Virus record (IMG/VR): IMGVR_UViG_3300031918_001561
Location: 1-31,416 of that record
Strand: one strand, 5' to 3'
Length of the DNA stretch: 31,416 nt
Source of the DNA: a virus
Shown here: in pieces, positions 22,598 to 30,226 of the stretch
Layout: every line of letters begins with the position of its first letter
How positions within the stretch are numbered: position 1 is the stretch's first letter
Program-made: the position numbers and the translations under genes
The notes under the pieces: generated by a model
The model's database searches: none
What the model was told of the DNA's origin: nothing
Seen by the model: only the letters and a program-made list of their open reading frames with translations

Positions 22598-22930
22598 CTA
22601 CCTCCATTTGAGAAATACAAGCGGAACGTCATCAATCACATAGCCAACCGTAAACAACTGGTAGCCTACAAGAGCCGTTGCGATGACCAGGACGCCTGTA
22701 AAAACCAGCGTGGACCGTTTCCAGTCATCGTGCTCGATACGAGGATCAAGCGGCTTGAAACGGCACAGCATGATCACGATTGATATGCCTTCACCTACAC
22801 ATAGAATCACGAGCATGGCTTTATGATTGATGCACCAGGCAATAAGAGCGAATATCGTTGTGTACAACAAACCAAACATCGCATGCTGCCACTTATTCGC
22901 ACCACGCATTTCTTCTTCAATGCGACTCAT
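22598..22930 (-). CDS. Three-TM protein of unknown function
   Basis: A 110-residue protein with three hydrophobic helices at about 17-34 (MFGLLYTTIFALIAWCIN), 38-56 (AMLVILCVGEGISIVIMLC) and 72-91 (STLVFTGVLVIATALVGYQL). A polar loop, KPLDPRIEHDDWKR, lies between the second and third helix. The N-terminus MSRIEEEMRGANKWQ is cytoplasmic by charge. It follows its neighbour by one base and precedes the GAF-like protein by three bases, so the genes form one unit. I cannot place it in a family. Confidence 0.7.
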   Translation of the reverse strand: MSRIEEEMRGANKWQHAMFGLLYTTIFALIAWCINHKAMLVILCVGEGISIVIMLCRFKPLDPRIEHDDWKRSTLVFTGVLVIATALVGYQLFTVGYVIDDVPLVFLKWR

Positions 22931-22931
22931 C

Positions 22932-23447
22932 TTATTCCCATTTCGTATTGAGATTCGGGTCTCGACCTTTTACAACCTTGATGATCTTTACCCATGAGTC
23001 GGACATGTCGTTGTTTCTCCGAATCATAAGCATCCACGTCTGGTTGATGCTTTTGTAATAAATGATTTGCCAACAGGTCGTCATATTGACCATCGCATTG
23101 TCTGCTCTAATTACAGTCTCTGGCTTAGTTGTATCGTGAGGAATGGAGCACTTTAACTCATCGCCCCTAAGACCCAGTTTATGTTTGATATCCGAGAACT
23201 CTAAAGTTTCGTATTCAACATCAGCCAGCAGATTGAACTTAGACAGTAACTTATTTGCTTTCTGTGTTTGAAGGCCTGAAGGGTAGAGTATCGGATTGCG
23301 TTTTGGGGTTTCCTGCGCAGGTTCTGGCGGAAGCAGTGCTTGACCCCATGCACCACTTACCCCGATCAAAATGGTTATAGAAAACATAATGACAGCCCAT
23401 CTTATCATGAACCATCTAGGACTTTGTGTGGTTTGCTGTTCTGACAT
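22932..23447 (-). CDS. Single-pass membrane protein with extracytoplasmic domain, unknown
   Basis: The 171-residue protein starts with a short basic tail, then one hydrophobic helix, WAVIMFSITILIGVSGAWG (18-36), followed by AQA, which could be a signal-peptidase site, and a Pro-rich stretch, PPEPAQETPKRNP. The remaining domain is soluble and mixed alpha/beta with two Cys (KCSIPHDTT, MTTCWQIIYYK), which could form a disulfide in the periplasm. An AGGGGG ribosome site lies ahead. It is the first gene after the repressor, 45 bases downstream, and starts the membrane-protein group. Function unknown; surface exclusion is one possibility. Confidence 0.7.
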   Translation of the reverse strand: MSEQQTTQSPRWFMIRWAVIMFSITILIGVSGAWGQALLPPEPAQETPKRNPILYPSGLQTQKANKLLSKFNLLADVEYETLEFSDIKHKLGLRGDELKCSIPHDTTKPETVIRADNAMVNMTTCWQIIYYKSINQTWMLMIRRNNDMSDSWVKIIKVVKGRDPNLNTKWE

Positions 23448-23492
23448 ATTTCCCCCTGGTTTAAATCCAAATCTGGTTTTTCCTGCGATGAA

Positions 23493-23990
23493 TTATCCCA
23501 CAGCCTTCTTTGGGTGGCTAACCTGAGCTTCGCGAACTTCGCAGCTATGTATAGCCAACGCTAATACTTGGTGATATAACATTACCAGTTGATCGTAACT
23601 TGGGCGAGATTGCCCTTCAATCCACGATATCCCTGACGATCTCGGAGCTCCTACACTTTGAGCAATATCATCAGCTGTACAGCGTAGAAGCTGACATGCT
23701 CTGCGAATGTCGGGAAAGGCAGAACTCTTTAAACAATTACTGTCAAACTCCTCTTTTACTACCGAGTTTGAATCAAGATTTTCTAGTGCTCTTGTATAAC
23801 CCGCAGCTTGGAGCTTATTCGTAAAGGTAGCTCCCCAAGTTTTAGCCCCACTGAGATATGCGTGCAGATGCTGTGGACTAATCCCCATTTCCCTTGCCAA
23901 GCCGCTCATTGATCCATAACGATCTTTTGCAAAGCGCTTTACATCATCTGGCAAAGAAAATATACCTGAGTTGTAATTATCTCTTGACAA
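23493..23990 (-). CDS. Lysogeny repressor candidate with two helix-turn-helix domains
   Basis: A 165-residue protein transcribed away from the early operon, in the place of Mu c. The first helix-turn-helix is at 26-60 (YGSMSGLAREMGISPQHLHA), lambda-repressor like. The second is at 93-142, DIRRACQLLRCTADDIAQSVGAP then ISWIEGQSRPSYDQLVMLYHQ, also of the Xre type. Mu c has a different, MuA-related DNA-binding domain, so this is a replacement. Start is TTG at 23990 with AGGT in front; it overlaps the -35 of the rightward early promoter. No autoproteolysis domain (S24) is seen, so derepression would need an antirepressor, such as the Bro-N protein. Binding to the operator 24019-24044 is inferred. 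Confidence 0.72.
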   Translation of the reverse strand: MSRDNYNSGIFSLPDDVKRFAKDRYGSMSGLAREMGISPQHLHAYLSGAKTWGATFTNKLQAAGYTRALENLDSNSVVKEEFDSNCLKSSAFPDIRRACQLLRCTADDIAQSVGAPRSSGISWIEGQSRPSYDQLVMLYHQVLALAIHSCEVREAQVSHPKKAVG

Positions 23991-24012
23991 CTTTACTACC
24001 TGGTTGTAAATT
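23984..24012 (+). promoter_or_regulatory. Rightward early promoter
   Basis: TTGACA (23984-23989), a 17-base spacer and TAAATT (24007-24012) make a good sigma-70-like promoter for the Ner-transposase operon. The -35 overlaps the start codon region of the leftward repressor gene. The operator palindrome starts six bases downstream of the -10, near or at +1. Confidence 0.65.
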
Positions 24013-24018
24013 CCTTTA

Positions 24019-24044
24019 TGTAGTGGTCATTAAACACCACTACA
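24019..24044. promoter_or_regulatory. 26-bp operator palindrome at the early promoter
   Basis: TGTAGTGGT (24019-24027) and ACCACTACA (24036-24044) are a perfect 9-base inverted repeat with an eight-base spacer. It covers the transcription start of the early promoter and lies between repressor and Ner-like genes. A dimeric helix-turn-helix protein spanning it would block the rightward promoter. A weak leftward promoter for the repressor may overlap the same site. Whether the repressor or the Ner-like protein binds is unknown. Confidence 0.6.
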
Positions 24045-24072
24045 AACGAAACATAATAAACGCAGGAGTCTT

Positions 24073-24261
24073 ATGAACAAAAACAACAAGTTCACCATCG
24101 AGAGATTCTCGTGGAGAGAGGTTGCCAAAGAGGTGTCTCGACTGGCTGGAAAGACCTACAGCCCTTCATATATAAGGGAGGTAGCTACAGGCTACCGAGC
24201 AAACAATCAATTGAAAGATCTTCTCAATGACCTTGGTGTCCTTCAAATCAAGGCGGCTTGA
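24073..24261 (+). CDS. Ner/Cro-like small DNA-binding protein
   Basis: A 62-residue protein first in the early operon. It contains WREVAKEVSRLAGKTYSPSYIREVATGYRANN, which reads as helix-turn-helix: helix, turn, and recognition helix with S-Y-I-R-E-V. The position right after the operator is that of Mu ner, which shuts down early transcription after the first burst. GCAGGAG lies ahead of the ATG. Similarity is low, so the Ner assignment is by context; Cro-like is an equal description. Confidence 0.65.
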   Translation: MNKNNKFTIERFSWREVAKEVSRLAGKTYSPSYIREVATGYRANNQLKDLLNDLGVLQIKAA

Positions 24262-24263
24262 AT

Positions 24264-24908
24264 ATGCCTAAAAAGACACTTCAAACAGTCGATTCACCAG
24301 AGACCTCATCCCTAGAAATTAGGGATCAGGTACCCGAAGAAGCTGGAATCAAGGATCGACAGGAAACCAAGGTCATCTACCGAATTTTTCAAGGAAAAGA
24401 TATCCGCTTTGAAAAATCAACTGATGGCGAGGTCATGGCGGTAGCATTGGATGTTGCCAAAATCCTAGGCTATGAAAACCCCGACCAGGCAATCAAGCAG
24501 CATTGCCGAGCAACGGCCAAGATTGTCATCCATGACGGCAAGCAAAACCGCCCCATGCTTGTGATCCCAGAACGAGACATCTACCGGCTCGTGATGCAAT
24601 CCACAAAATCAGAAGCACGCAAATTCGAGGAGTGGGTCGTTGGCGAGGTTCTTCCCTCCATCCGCCAGACTGGCAAGTACAAGATCACCCGCAAGATCAA
24701 CTACGTACCACAGACCACCAATGACACAGCAAAGCCAGGCGAGCAACTTGAATTCTTCCCTCGCCATATAAGCATGACGTTTGCAGAACCCGTCACCCTG
24801 CAACTCGCAAAAGAGCGTGCAAGACTTAAAGCCGAGGGCAAGGAGTTCAAGACGGACAAGGACTTCATCGGCTATATCGTCGCACAGTATTTCGAGGAGG
24901 TGGTATGA
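24264..24908 (+). CDS. Bro-N antirepressor-like protein
   Basis: A 214-residue protein with Bro-N at about 37-142: IYRIFQGKDIRFEKSTDGEVMAVALDVAKILGYENPDQAIKQHCR, then RDIYRLVMQSTKSEARKFEEWVVGEVLPSIRQTGKY. These two phrases, W/L-A-DVA..LGY.NP..A...HC and EWV..EVLPSIR..G.Y, are the family signature. The C-terminus (150-214) is helical with an unknown role. ATG 24264 is chosen over the TTG two codons upstream, as AAGGCGG fits better. Bro-N proteins commonly counteract repressors or control lysogeny; here it would be part of the switch since the repressor seems to lack a cleavage domain. Overlaps the next gene by ATGA. Confidence 0.85.
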   Translation: MPKKTLQTVDSPETSSLEIRDQVPEEAGIKDRQETKVIYRIFQGKDIRFEKSTDGEVMAVALDVAKILGYENPDQAIKQHCRATAKIVIHDGKQNRPMLVIPERDIYRLVMQSTKSEARKFEEWVVGEVLPSIRQTGKYKITRKINYVPQTTNDTAKPGEQLEFFPRHISMTFAEPVTLQLAKERARLKAEGKEFKTDKDFIGYIVAQYFEEVV

Positions 24909-25090
24909 GTTTAACGCTGTATCCTCTGTCCACTATTGAAGGCGCTTTTGAAGCAGGATTCAATGCTGGCGTCAATTGCGGAAGTAATGGCTTCTCCGAC
25001 GAGGAATGCATAAAAGAAGCCGTCGCATCCGCAGAACGCTTCTTGGAGCGAATCGGGATTTCGGACATAACCGTGGAGGCAAGGCCATGA
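24905..25090 (+). CDS. Small early protein, unknown
   Basis: The 61-residue product (MSLTLYPLSTIEGAFEAGFNAG start) has no recognised domain; it is acidic and mostly helical, with GISDITVEARP at the end. GGAGGTGGT is right before the start and the ATG overlaps the upstream stop as ATGA, and its own stop overlaps the next ATG, so it is translated as part of the operon. Small proteins at this position in Mu-like phages are often host-takeover factors, which is only a general expectation. Confidence 0.6.
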   Translation: MSLTLYPLSTIEGAFEAGFNAGVNCGSNGFSDEECIKEAVASAERFLERIGISDITVEARP

Positions 25091-25293
25091 AGATCCATTC
25101 ATTTTATGACTCGGCAAGAATGCTTTGTGTTGACTGCTCCGAATGCACCAGAGGCGGTAACGGATCAGACCCAAGTAAATGCTCATGCGGATGGAAGCAC
25201 AAGAAAGGAGGCCGTGGCAGTTGCTACAGCGGCACGTTGATGCAGGGAATCACCGTCCCAGAATCAACCAAAATTCTCACCAGGAGGCACTAA
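25087..25293 (+). CDS. Small Cys-rich protein, possible zinc-binding
   Basis: A 68-residue protein with GGAGGCAAGG before ATG 25087. It contains CVDCSEC, then SKCSCGW and GRGSCYSG, giving at least six Cys in a basic sequence (KHKKGGRG). The spacing CxxCxxC then CxC suggests a small zinc ribbon, but I cannot name a family. It overlaps the next gene by TAATG at 25291-25295. Likely DNA- or RNA-binding, by composition only. Confidence 0.6.
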   Translation: MKIHSFYDSARMLCVDCSECTRGGNGSDPSKCSCGWKHKKGGRGSCYSGTLMQGITVPESTKILTRRH

Positions 25294-25628
25294 TGCAATA
25301 TCAATCCAATAGAAAGAATCGTCGTGAAAAAATTCGTCAGTTACGTCACTCGCAAGATCCATCGGCACCGCTCACCCTCAAGTTTCAGGGGCTCGAAAAG
25401 GATCTGCGAAATCTAGCCCGCGAAGAACCATTGCTGATAGAGCAAATCAATAATTCCCTAAGTCATCTTCTTGTGTCTTGGTCGTATATGGTTACGGCAT
25501 TTAACCCCCAACCAAAGCCAGTTGAAGCCGACTCCACAAGGCTTGAACTTGATGACCGCGTTGAAGTTGTGATAAGCACGCCCTTGGATCGTGACTGCAT
25601 GGTCGAAGTCGTGGAGCAGGAATCATGA
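25293..25628 (+). CDS. Early protein of unknown function
   Basis: The 111-residue product starts at ATG 25293 after CAGGAGG. Its N-terminus is strongly basic and helical (YQSNRKNRREKIRQLRHSQD), the middle is a helical region, LEKDLRNLAREEPLLIEQINN, with a possible hydrophobic face, and the C-terminus is acidic with beta strands (RLELDDRVEVVIST). No family recognised. It overlaps the next gene by ATGA (25625-25628). The basic tail suggests nucleic-acid contact. Confidence 0.6.
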   Translation: MQYQSNRKNRREKIRQLRHSQDPSAPLTLKFQGLEKDLRNLAREEPLLIEQINNSLSHLLVSWSYMVTAFNPQPKPVEADSTRLELDDRVEVVISTPLDRDCMVEVVEQES

Positions 25629-25801
25629 CACGCCTATACAGCGTCAGCGAACCTCGCCAATGGTGCTGCGTCTGCTGCGACCGTCCTCACGCAAAGACGC
25701 TCAATGGCTTTCCCACCTGCAATCGATCTGAATGCTGGAACGAGATGACACGCCTCATTCTTGATGGAACTGCGCCACTTGTAAAGGAGCGCATTCAATG
25801 A
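25625..25801 (+). CDS. 58-residue Cys-rich protein, zinc-finger-like
   Basis: A short ORF between 25625 and the transposase start; its stop TGA overlaps the transposase ATG (25798-25801). The N-terminal half has WCCVCCDRPHAKTLNGFPTC then RSECW, making a CC-x-CC knuckle followed by a further Cys pair, consistent with one treble-clef or C4 zinc site. The ATG overlaps the upstream stop as ATGA, so coupling supports it as real despite its size. Function unknown; it may assist transposase or host interaction. Confidence 0.62.
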   Translation: MTRLYSVSEPRQWCCVCCDRPHAKTLNGFPTCNRSECWNEMTRLILDGTAPLVKERIQ

Positions 25802-27756
25802 GCGGAATCATGAACTTATGGATCAGTACAGATGACGCCGCGAATGCCATGCAGATCACACCACGCGCGGTAGTGAAGGGCAAACGTATGTGGGACACTC
25901 GCATCGTCTCAGGATCAAGTGGCAAGCACATGGAAGTACGCCTTGCAAGTCTTCCACATGACGCCGTTGTGCGGTATCAGGTTGAAAAGTTGCCAGAGAT
26001 TCCCGAAGTAAAAATTGTTGTAGAAGACACCGAAGCTTATGCCAACGTATATGCAAAGGCAAGCGCTCGTACCAAGCGCCATGCGGACAAATGGTCATTG
26101 ATTCTTTCACGAAGCGAAGGTATCACAGGCCGCTTAGAGCTTGAGTCCTGGGCACAGCACTGGAGTCGCGCAAATCCTGACATGGCAGTGAGTGCGCAAA
26201 GTATTTACCGAACAAGGGCGCAAGTTGCAGAGTTCGGACGCATGAGTCTCATCACTCCATCTCGCGTTGTTGGTTCAACCGTCACCGATGAGATGTGGGA
26301 AGCATTCAAGTGGGCATACCTTCGCCCGAGCGCTCCATCAATTCCTGTGGCTCGCGAGATTGCTCTTGGCAAATGCCTTGAGGACGGACTGACAGCCTCA
26401 CGTGATAATTTTCCGAGCATCCACGCCTTCCAGCGCCGTGTGAGCAGAGAACTAGACGAGGCCGTACTTGCGTATGCCCGCAAGGGGCGTAAGCGCTACA
26501 ACGATGCGCATGGCGTGCATATCGATCGCGAGTACACGATGCCAGCGGGCTCGGTCTGGGTTGGCGATACGCGAACATGGGATGTGTTTGTGCAAGTGGA
26601 TGGACAAGCGAAGCCCTCGACATGTTACATCACCTTATTTGTTGATATGCGCACCAGCATGCCCATGGGTTGGCACATTCATCTCTCCGCACCATGCACT
26701 GACAATGTTCTGCGTGCAATCCGCAACGGCATTGAGATGTATGGATTACCTGATGAAGTTTATCTCGACAATGGAAGAGAATTTCGCAACAAGGATTTTT
26801 CAGGCCAGACGCGAGGGCACAAGATCGTGGAAGACGAACAGAAGGCCGAAGCCTTGTTGAGCCGCCTTAATATCCATCCACACTTTGCAATCGTGCAACG
26901 AGCACAGTCAAAGATCATCGAGCGAAACTTCCTCACGATCAAAGGCAACTTCGACAAGATGTTCAACAGCTACAAGGGTGGCAACGTACTTGAGAAGCCA
27001 GAGATTTTGAAGAACGTCGTGAAGCGTGGTCTCGCAATCGGTTGGGAGGCTTTTCAGGGGCTCGCCAATAAATTCATGTCCGAAGTTTTTCCCGCAATCA
27101 AGAGCGAAGGCAAGAACCATCAGGGCAAGAGCCGCTCTGAATTATGGAGTGAGTTGATTGTGCAACGTACCGAGATGCGGCGCGTGACGCAAGAGACCGC
27201 GAGCATGCTTACCACGCGAACAGCGACGGGGCGCATTCATCGCCAGGGCTTCCGCCTGCGCGAACTTGAATGCCAGTTCTGGGCGGAATGGATGCCAGTG
27301 AACCAAGGCCGTGAAATCACTTTGCGCTATGACCCCGAAGACTTGCGCATTGCATGGGCTTATGACTCAAGCGGAGCACTCATTGGCGAGGCCATGCTAT
27401 GGCAGGCTGTAAACGCACTCGTGAGCCATGACGATGTCATTGGCAAGACCCAACTCGCAGAAAATATCGCCCGCACCAAGCGTGCAGAGAAAATGGTTCG
27501 TGAGATGGTTCCCGATGCAACGAAAGACGAGGCGAGAGACATGATCCACGCCATGGGAACAGCGTTGGGAAGAGCCAATGTCCTGAACCCGCTAGGCGTT
27601 ACACAGATCACTCGCCACGACCACGACGCCAAGATACTTGCTGCCGATGCCCGAGTGGGCAAAGGCGACCTCGCGCAGTTCGTGAAGAATGAAACAAACG
27701 AAAAACCAATCCTGATCGTATGGCCGGATGAAGTTCCGTTCGCGAAGCAGGGATAA
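25798..27756 (+). CDS. MuA-type DDE transposase
   Basis: The 652-residue protein has the MuA layout. An N-terminal winged helix-turn-helix domain, LWISTDDAANAMQITPRAVVKGKRMW.., (1-65) is followed by end-binding helical domains (90-245). The catalytic core has D257 (VWVGDTRTWDVF), D324 (EVYLDNGREFRNK) and E375 (SKIIERNF), in the expected spacing for the DDE triad. The C-terminal part, 450-652, is helical and includes the region that binds MuB. AAGGAG sits eight bases before the ATG. It would cut and join phage ends into host DNA by replicative transposition. Length is like Mu A (663). Confidence 0.95.
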   Translation: MSGIMNLWISTDDAANAMQITPRAVVKGKRMWDTRIVSGSSGKHMEVRLASLPHDAVVRYQVEKLPEIPEVKIVVEDTEAYANVYAKASARTKRHADKWSLILSRSEGITGRLELESWAQHWSRANPDMAVSAQSIYRTRAQVAEFGRMSLITPSRVVGSTVTDEMWEAFKWAYLRPSAPSIPVAREIALGKCLEDGLTASRDNFPSIHAFQRRVSRELDEAVLAYARKGRKRYNDAHGVHIDREYTMPAGSVWVGDTRTWDVFVQVDGQAKPSTCYITLFVDMRTSMPMGWHIHLSAPCTDNVLRAIRNGIEMYGLPDEVYLDNGREFRNKDFSGQTRGHKIVEDEQKAEALLSRLNIHPHFAIVQRAQSKIIERNFLTIKGNFDKMFNSYKGGNVLEKPEILKNVVKRGLAIGWEAFQGLANKFMSEVFPAIKSEGKNHQGKSRSELWSELIVQRTEMRRVTQETASMLTTRTATGRIHRQGFRLRELECQFWAEWMPVNQGREITLRYDPEDLRIAWAYDSSGALIGEAMLWQAVNALVSHDDVIGKTQLAENIARTKRAEKMVREMVPDATKDEARDMIHAMGTALGRANVLNPLGVTQITRHDHDAKILAADARVGKGDLAQFVKNETNEKPILIVWPDEVPFAKQG

Positions 27757-27767
27757 GGAGCAGCACC

Positions 27768-28658
27768 ATGGATACTTTGCAAAAAAGACTCACGGTATAT
27801 ATCGACTCGACAGGATCCACGCAGGTCTCTGTAGCCAAGGCCATTGGCCGTAGCCCCTCGCTGATCAACTCCTGGCTCAAGGGCAAGTATGAAGGCGACG
27901 TCACGGAGATTGACAAACTGGTTGCCGATTTCCTTTCCAATGCGAAGGAACAATTGGAATCAATGGAGCATGGCATCATTGAGACCAGCACATACAAGGC
28001 GATTCACGCATACTGTACCCTTGTATTGCAGAAGCGTTCCATGGGAATGCTCACGGGCGATTCGGGAGTTGGTAAAACAACTGCGTTACAGGCATATGCG
28101 ATGAAGCACCCCGCAGTAATTCTGATCGAGGCCGATCCAGGCTACACGGCGCGGGCTTTGTTCATCGACCTCTGCGACGCGCTCAACCTCGACACGCGTG
28201 GAAGTCTTCACGACCTGTTCAACCGTGTAGTCAATAAGCTGCGCGGATCTGGACGCCTTGTGATCATAGATGAAGCAGAGCAGTTACCGTACCGCGCTTT
28301 GGAACTGATTCGCCGTGTGAATGACAAAGCAAAGGTTGGCATTGCACTCTGCGGAATGCCACGCCTTGAGAAAAACTTGAAGGGTGATCCCACACATTAT
28401 GCCCAGCTATACCGCAGACTCTTCATTCCTCGCCGCGTCTCTGGACTGACAGATTTTGACATAGATGCTTTGATTATACAGGAGCAGCCCAAAGTGAGCA
28501 AGGACACCTTGTCTGCACTACGCAAAGCTTGCGGACGTAACGCTCGCGTACTCTCCTTCTTGTTGATGTGGTGTTCGGATATCATGGGGCGCAACGAAAT
28601 GTCAGAACTCACGCCAGAGATTGTTTTTCGCGCATCTGAAATGCTGGTGGCTGCATGA
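27768..28658 (+). CDS. MuB-type target-selection AAA ATPase
   Basis: A 296-residue protein with N-terminal helix-turn-helix, residues 16-45 (STQVSVAKAIGRSPSLINSWL), as in MuB. Walker A is GDSGVGKT (97-104) and Walker B is LVIIDEAE (164-171), followed by a sensor-like ALCGMPRLEKNL near 193-204. C-terminal sequence RRVSGLTDFDIDALII ends the ATPase lid. In Mu, B binds target DNA in an ATP-dependent way, protects against insertion near itself and activates A. It follows the transposase by 11 bases. Confidence 0.93.
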   Translation: MDTLQKRLTVYIDSTGSTQVSVAKAIGRSPSLINSWLKGKYEGDVTEIDKLVADFLSNAKEQLESMEHGIIETSTYKAIHAYCTLVLQKRSMGMLTGDSGVGKTTALQAYAMKHPAVILIEADPGYTARALFIDLCDALNLDTRGSLHDLFNRVVNKLRGSGRLVIIDEAEQLPYRALELIRRVNDKAKVGIALCGMPRLEKNLKGDPTHYAQLYRRLFIPRRVSGLTDFDIDALIIQEQPKVSKDTLSALRKACGRNARVLSFLLMWCSDIMGRNEMSELTPEIVFRASEMLVAA

Positions 28659-29116
28659 ACCAGACCTCTCCTTATACTCGCTCCATTCACGCCTTGGTGA
28701 ATCGCCTTGGCATGACGGATGAGCAATACCGTGACTTACTACGTGACCGCTTTAACGTCGATTCAAGCAAGTCGCTCACGGGACTGCAATGCCGTACACT
28801 ATGCTCCTTTTTGCTTTCCATGTGCCCCAAGGCACAGGCGACAACGCGAATCGTAAAACGGCATGAGGATCTCGGACATCGTGGAAATGGTTTTGCGAGT
28901 CCAAAGCAGATCCGAATGCTTGAAGGTGCGTTTGTAGGAATCTCGTTCATGCCAACGCTACCAGAGAAGCAGGCGGCGTTCCGCACATTTCTTAAAAATC
29001 ATTTCTCGATCCCATCGGTCGAATGGATTAGTGCCTCGCAAGTAGGCCAGATCCTCAAGTCTATTCAGTCAATCAAACCAAACAATACCAAAGCAATGGA
29101 GGCCTCACATGGCTAA
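28655..29116 (+). CDS. GemA-like protein (Mu gp16, DUF1018)
   Basis: The 153-residue protein matches DUF1018/GemA: SIHALVNRLGMTDEQYRDLLRDRFNVDSSKSLTGLQCRTLCSFL, then FASPKQIRMLEGAFVGI and FRTFLKNHFSIPSVEWISASQVGQIL. In Mu this protein (with Mor following it) affects host gyrase and supercoiling and late gene expression. It is coupled to MuB by ATGA overlap (28655-28658) and overlaps the following gene. In Mu mor follows it directly; here mor lies elsewhere. Confidence 0.88.
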   Translation: MNQTSPYTRSIHALVNRLGMTDEQYRDLLRDRFNVDSSKSLTGLQCRTLCSFLLSMCPKAQATTRIVKRHEDLGHRGNGFASPKQIRMLEGAFVGISFMPTLPEKQAAFRTFLKNHFSIPSVEWISASQVGQILKSIQSIKPNNTKAMEASHG

Positions 29117-29729
29117 GAAAGATGACAAGGGAAACTGGATCAATCCTCGCGGAGTCGCTGTTCCTAATAAATACGTACCCGTAGTCGAGAAGAAGCGCGA
29201 TAAGGCCGTAGAAGATATTCATACCGCAGTGGATAAGGTAGAGCAGATGATGCTCAAGACCAAGGAAGCGGTGCTCACTCTGATTGAGTCCTATTTACTG
29301 TGGCTTGAGAAAGAAACGAATACCAAGCGTGAAGGCAAGGGCAATCTGACTTTGACAAACTTCTCAGGAGACAAACTGGTCGAGATCGTCATCAACGACA
29401 TGATCGATTTTGATGAGCGCTTAGGTCTTGCGAAAACCAAGATCGACGAATGCTTCACGGAGTGGTCAGAAGGATCGCGCGACGAGATCACAGCAATCGT
29501 ACGCCAGGCATTCAACTTGGACAAGAAGGGAAATGTGAATCGGCAAATGATCGTGCGCTTACTTTCCCTTGAAATCAAGGATCGCCGCTGGCGCGAAGCG
29601 ATGGATCTGATTCGCCATAGCATGCAGGTACGCGGCACACGCCAGTACATCAATCTTCGCCGTAAGGTGAAGACAGAACTGGGTTCGGAGCAATGGGAAA
29701 AGGTCAACCTCAACTTCTCGGCGATGTGA
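29109..29729 (+). CDS. DUF3164 early protein
   Basis: A 206-residue protein found in many Mu-like early operons. It starts with KDDKGNWINPRGVAVPNKYVPVVEKKRDKAVED, the conserved opening phrase of DUF3164, and contains TNFSGDKLVEIVIND, DERLGLAKTKIDECFTEWSEGS, and the C-terminal EIKDRRWREAMDLIRHSMQVRGTRQYINLRRK. The biochemical role is not known. Its ATG is within the end of gemA; TGATG links it to the next gene. Confidence 0.87.
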   Translation: MAKKDDKGNWINPRGVAVPNKYVPVVEKKRDKAVEDIHTAVDKVEQMMLKTKEAVLTLIESYLLWLEKETNTKREGKGNLTLTNFSGDKLVEIVINDMIDFDERLGLAKTKIDECFTEWSEGSRDEITAIVRQAFNLDKKGNVNRQMIVRLLSLEIKDRRWREAMDLIRHSMQVRGTRQYINLRRKVKTELGSEQWEKVNLNFSAM

Positions 29730-30007
29730 TGATAACCCAAATTCTTTTCACTATCGCCATAGTCGTATCCCTTGGACTCCAAGCCTTCGTCGGCTTCTGC
29801 ATGATTGCTGCGATGGGCTGGTTTCCAAATATCCCTGCGGGCATGAACTGGTTCGCTGTAGTCATGGTGGCATTGAATATCGGGGCTGCGTTCTGGGGGC
29901 TCCGCACCGGAGGAGGAATCAATCAACTCATTTATGGCCTCACAGCTGCGATCCTCAACGTCTGCGTCTACTTCAACTTTGACAAGATCATCGGGAGGTT
30001 CCAATGA
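29729..30007 (+). CDS. Three-TM small membrane protein, possibly lysis-related
   Basis: The ATG at 29729 is coupled (TGATG) to DUF3164. The 92-residue product has hydrophobic segments at about 3-30 (ILFTIAIVVSLGLQAFVGFCMIAAMG), 38-56 (NWFAVVMVALNIGAAFWGL) and 63-84 (GGINQLIYGLTAAILNVCVYF). The layout and the position before other membrane proteins and a lysozyme suggest a holin or antiholin candidate, though no family signature is seen. Confidence 0.6.
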   Translation: MITQILFTIAIVVSLGLQAFVGFCMIAAMGWFPNIPAGMNWFAVVMVALNIGAAFWGLRTGGGINQLIYGLTAAILNVCVYFNFDKIIGRFQ

Positions 30008-30198
30008 CAACAAAGCAACAGCTGCGCTCGTTTGGAAGTGCAAGCCTAGAGACTGTGGCGAAACTACTCTCGGGCGAAGGCTGGAAGGAAACAGGAATTT
30101 CCGTTCCTGGATCTTCTCTGTTATTTCGCAAAGGAAAAGTCTTTGCAGACCTGCGCCGCGAGATCGGTGGGGTCTCATTATGGCAGGTGATTCTATGA
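30004..30198 (+). CDS. Small soluble protein, unknown
   Basis: A 64-residue basic protein (SASLETVAKLLSGEGWKETG, FRKGKVFADLRREIG) with a good GGGAGG ribosome site and ATGA coupling to the preceding gene. There is no hydrophobic span. I do not recognise a family. It sits among membrane-protein genes before the lysozyme. Confidence 0.55.
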   Translation: MTTKQQLRSFGSASLETVAKLLSGEGWKETGISVPGSSLLFRKGKVFADLRREIGGVSLWQVIL

Positions 30199-30226
30199 AC
30201 GACAAACAATCAAATCAAGGAGAACC

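Noticed and set aside
29291-30205. 304-codon open frame on the minus strand across the DUF3164 and small membrane genes
   Set aside because: Opposite three coupled early genes with good ribosome sites; its sequence is Arg/Ser-rich shadow type.
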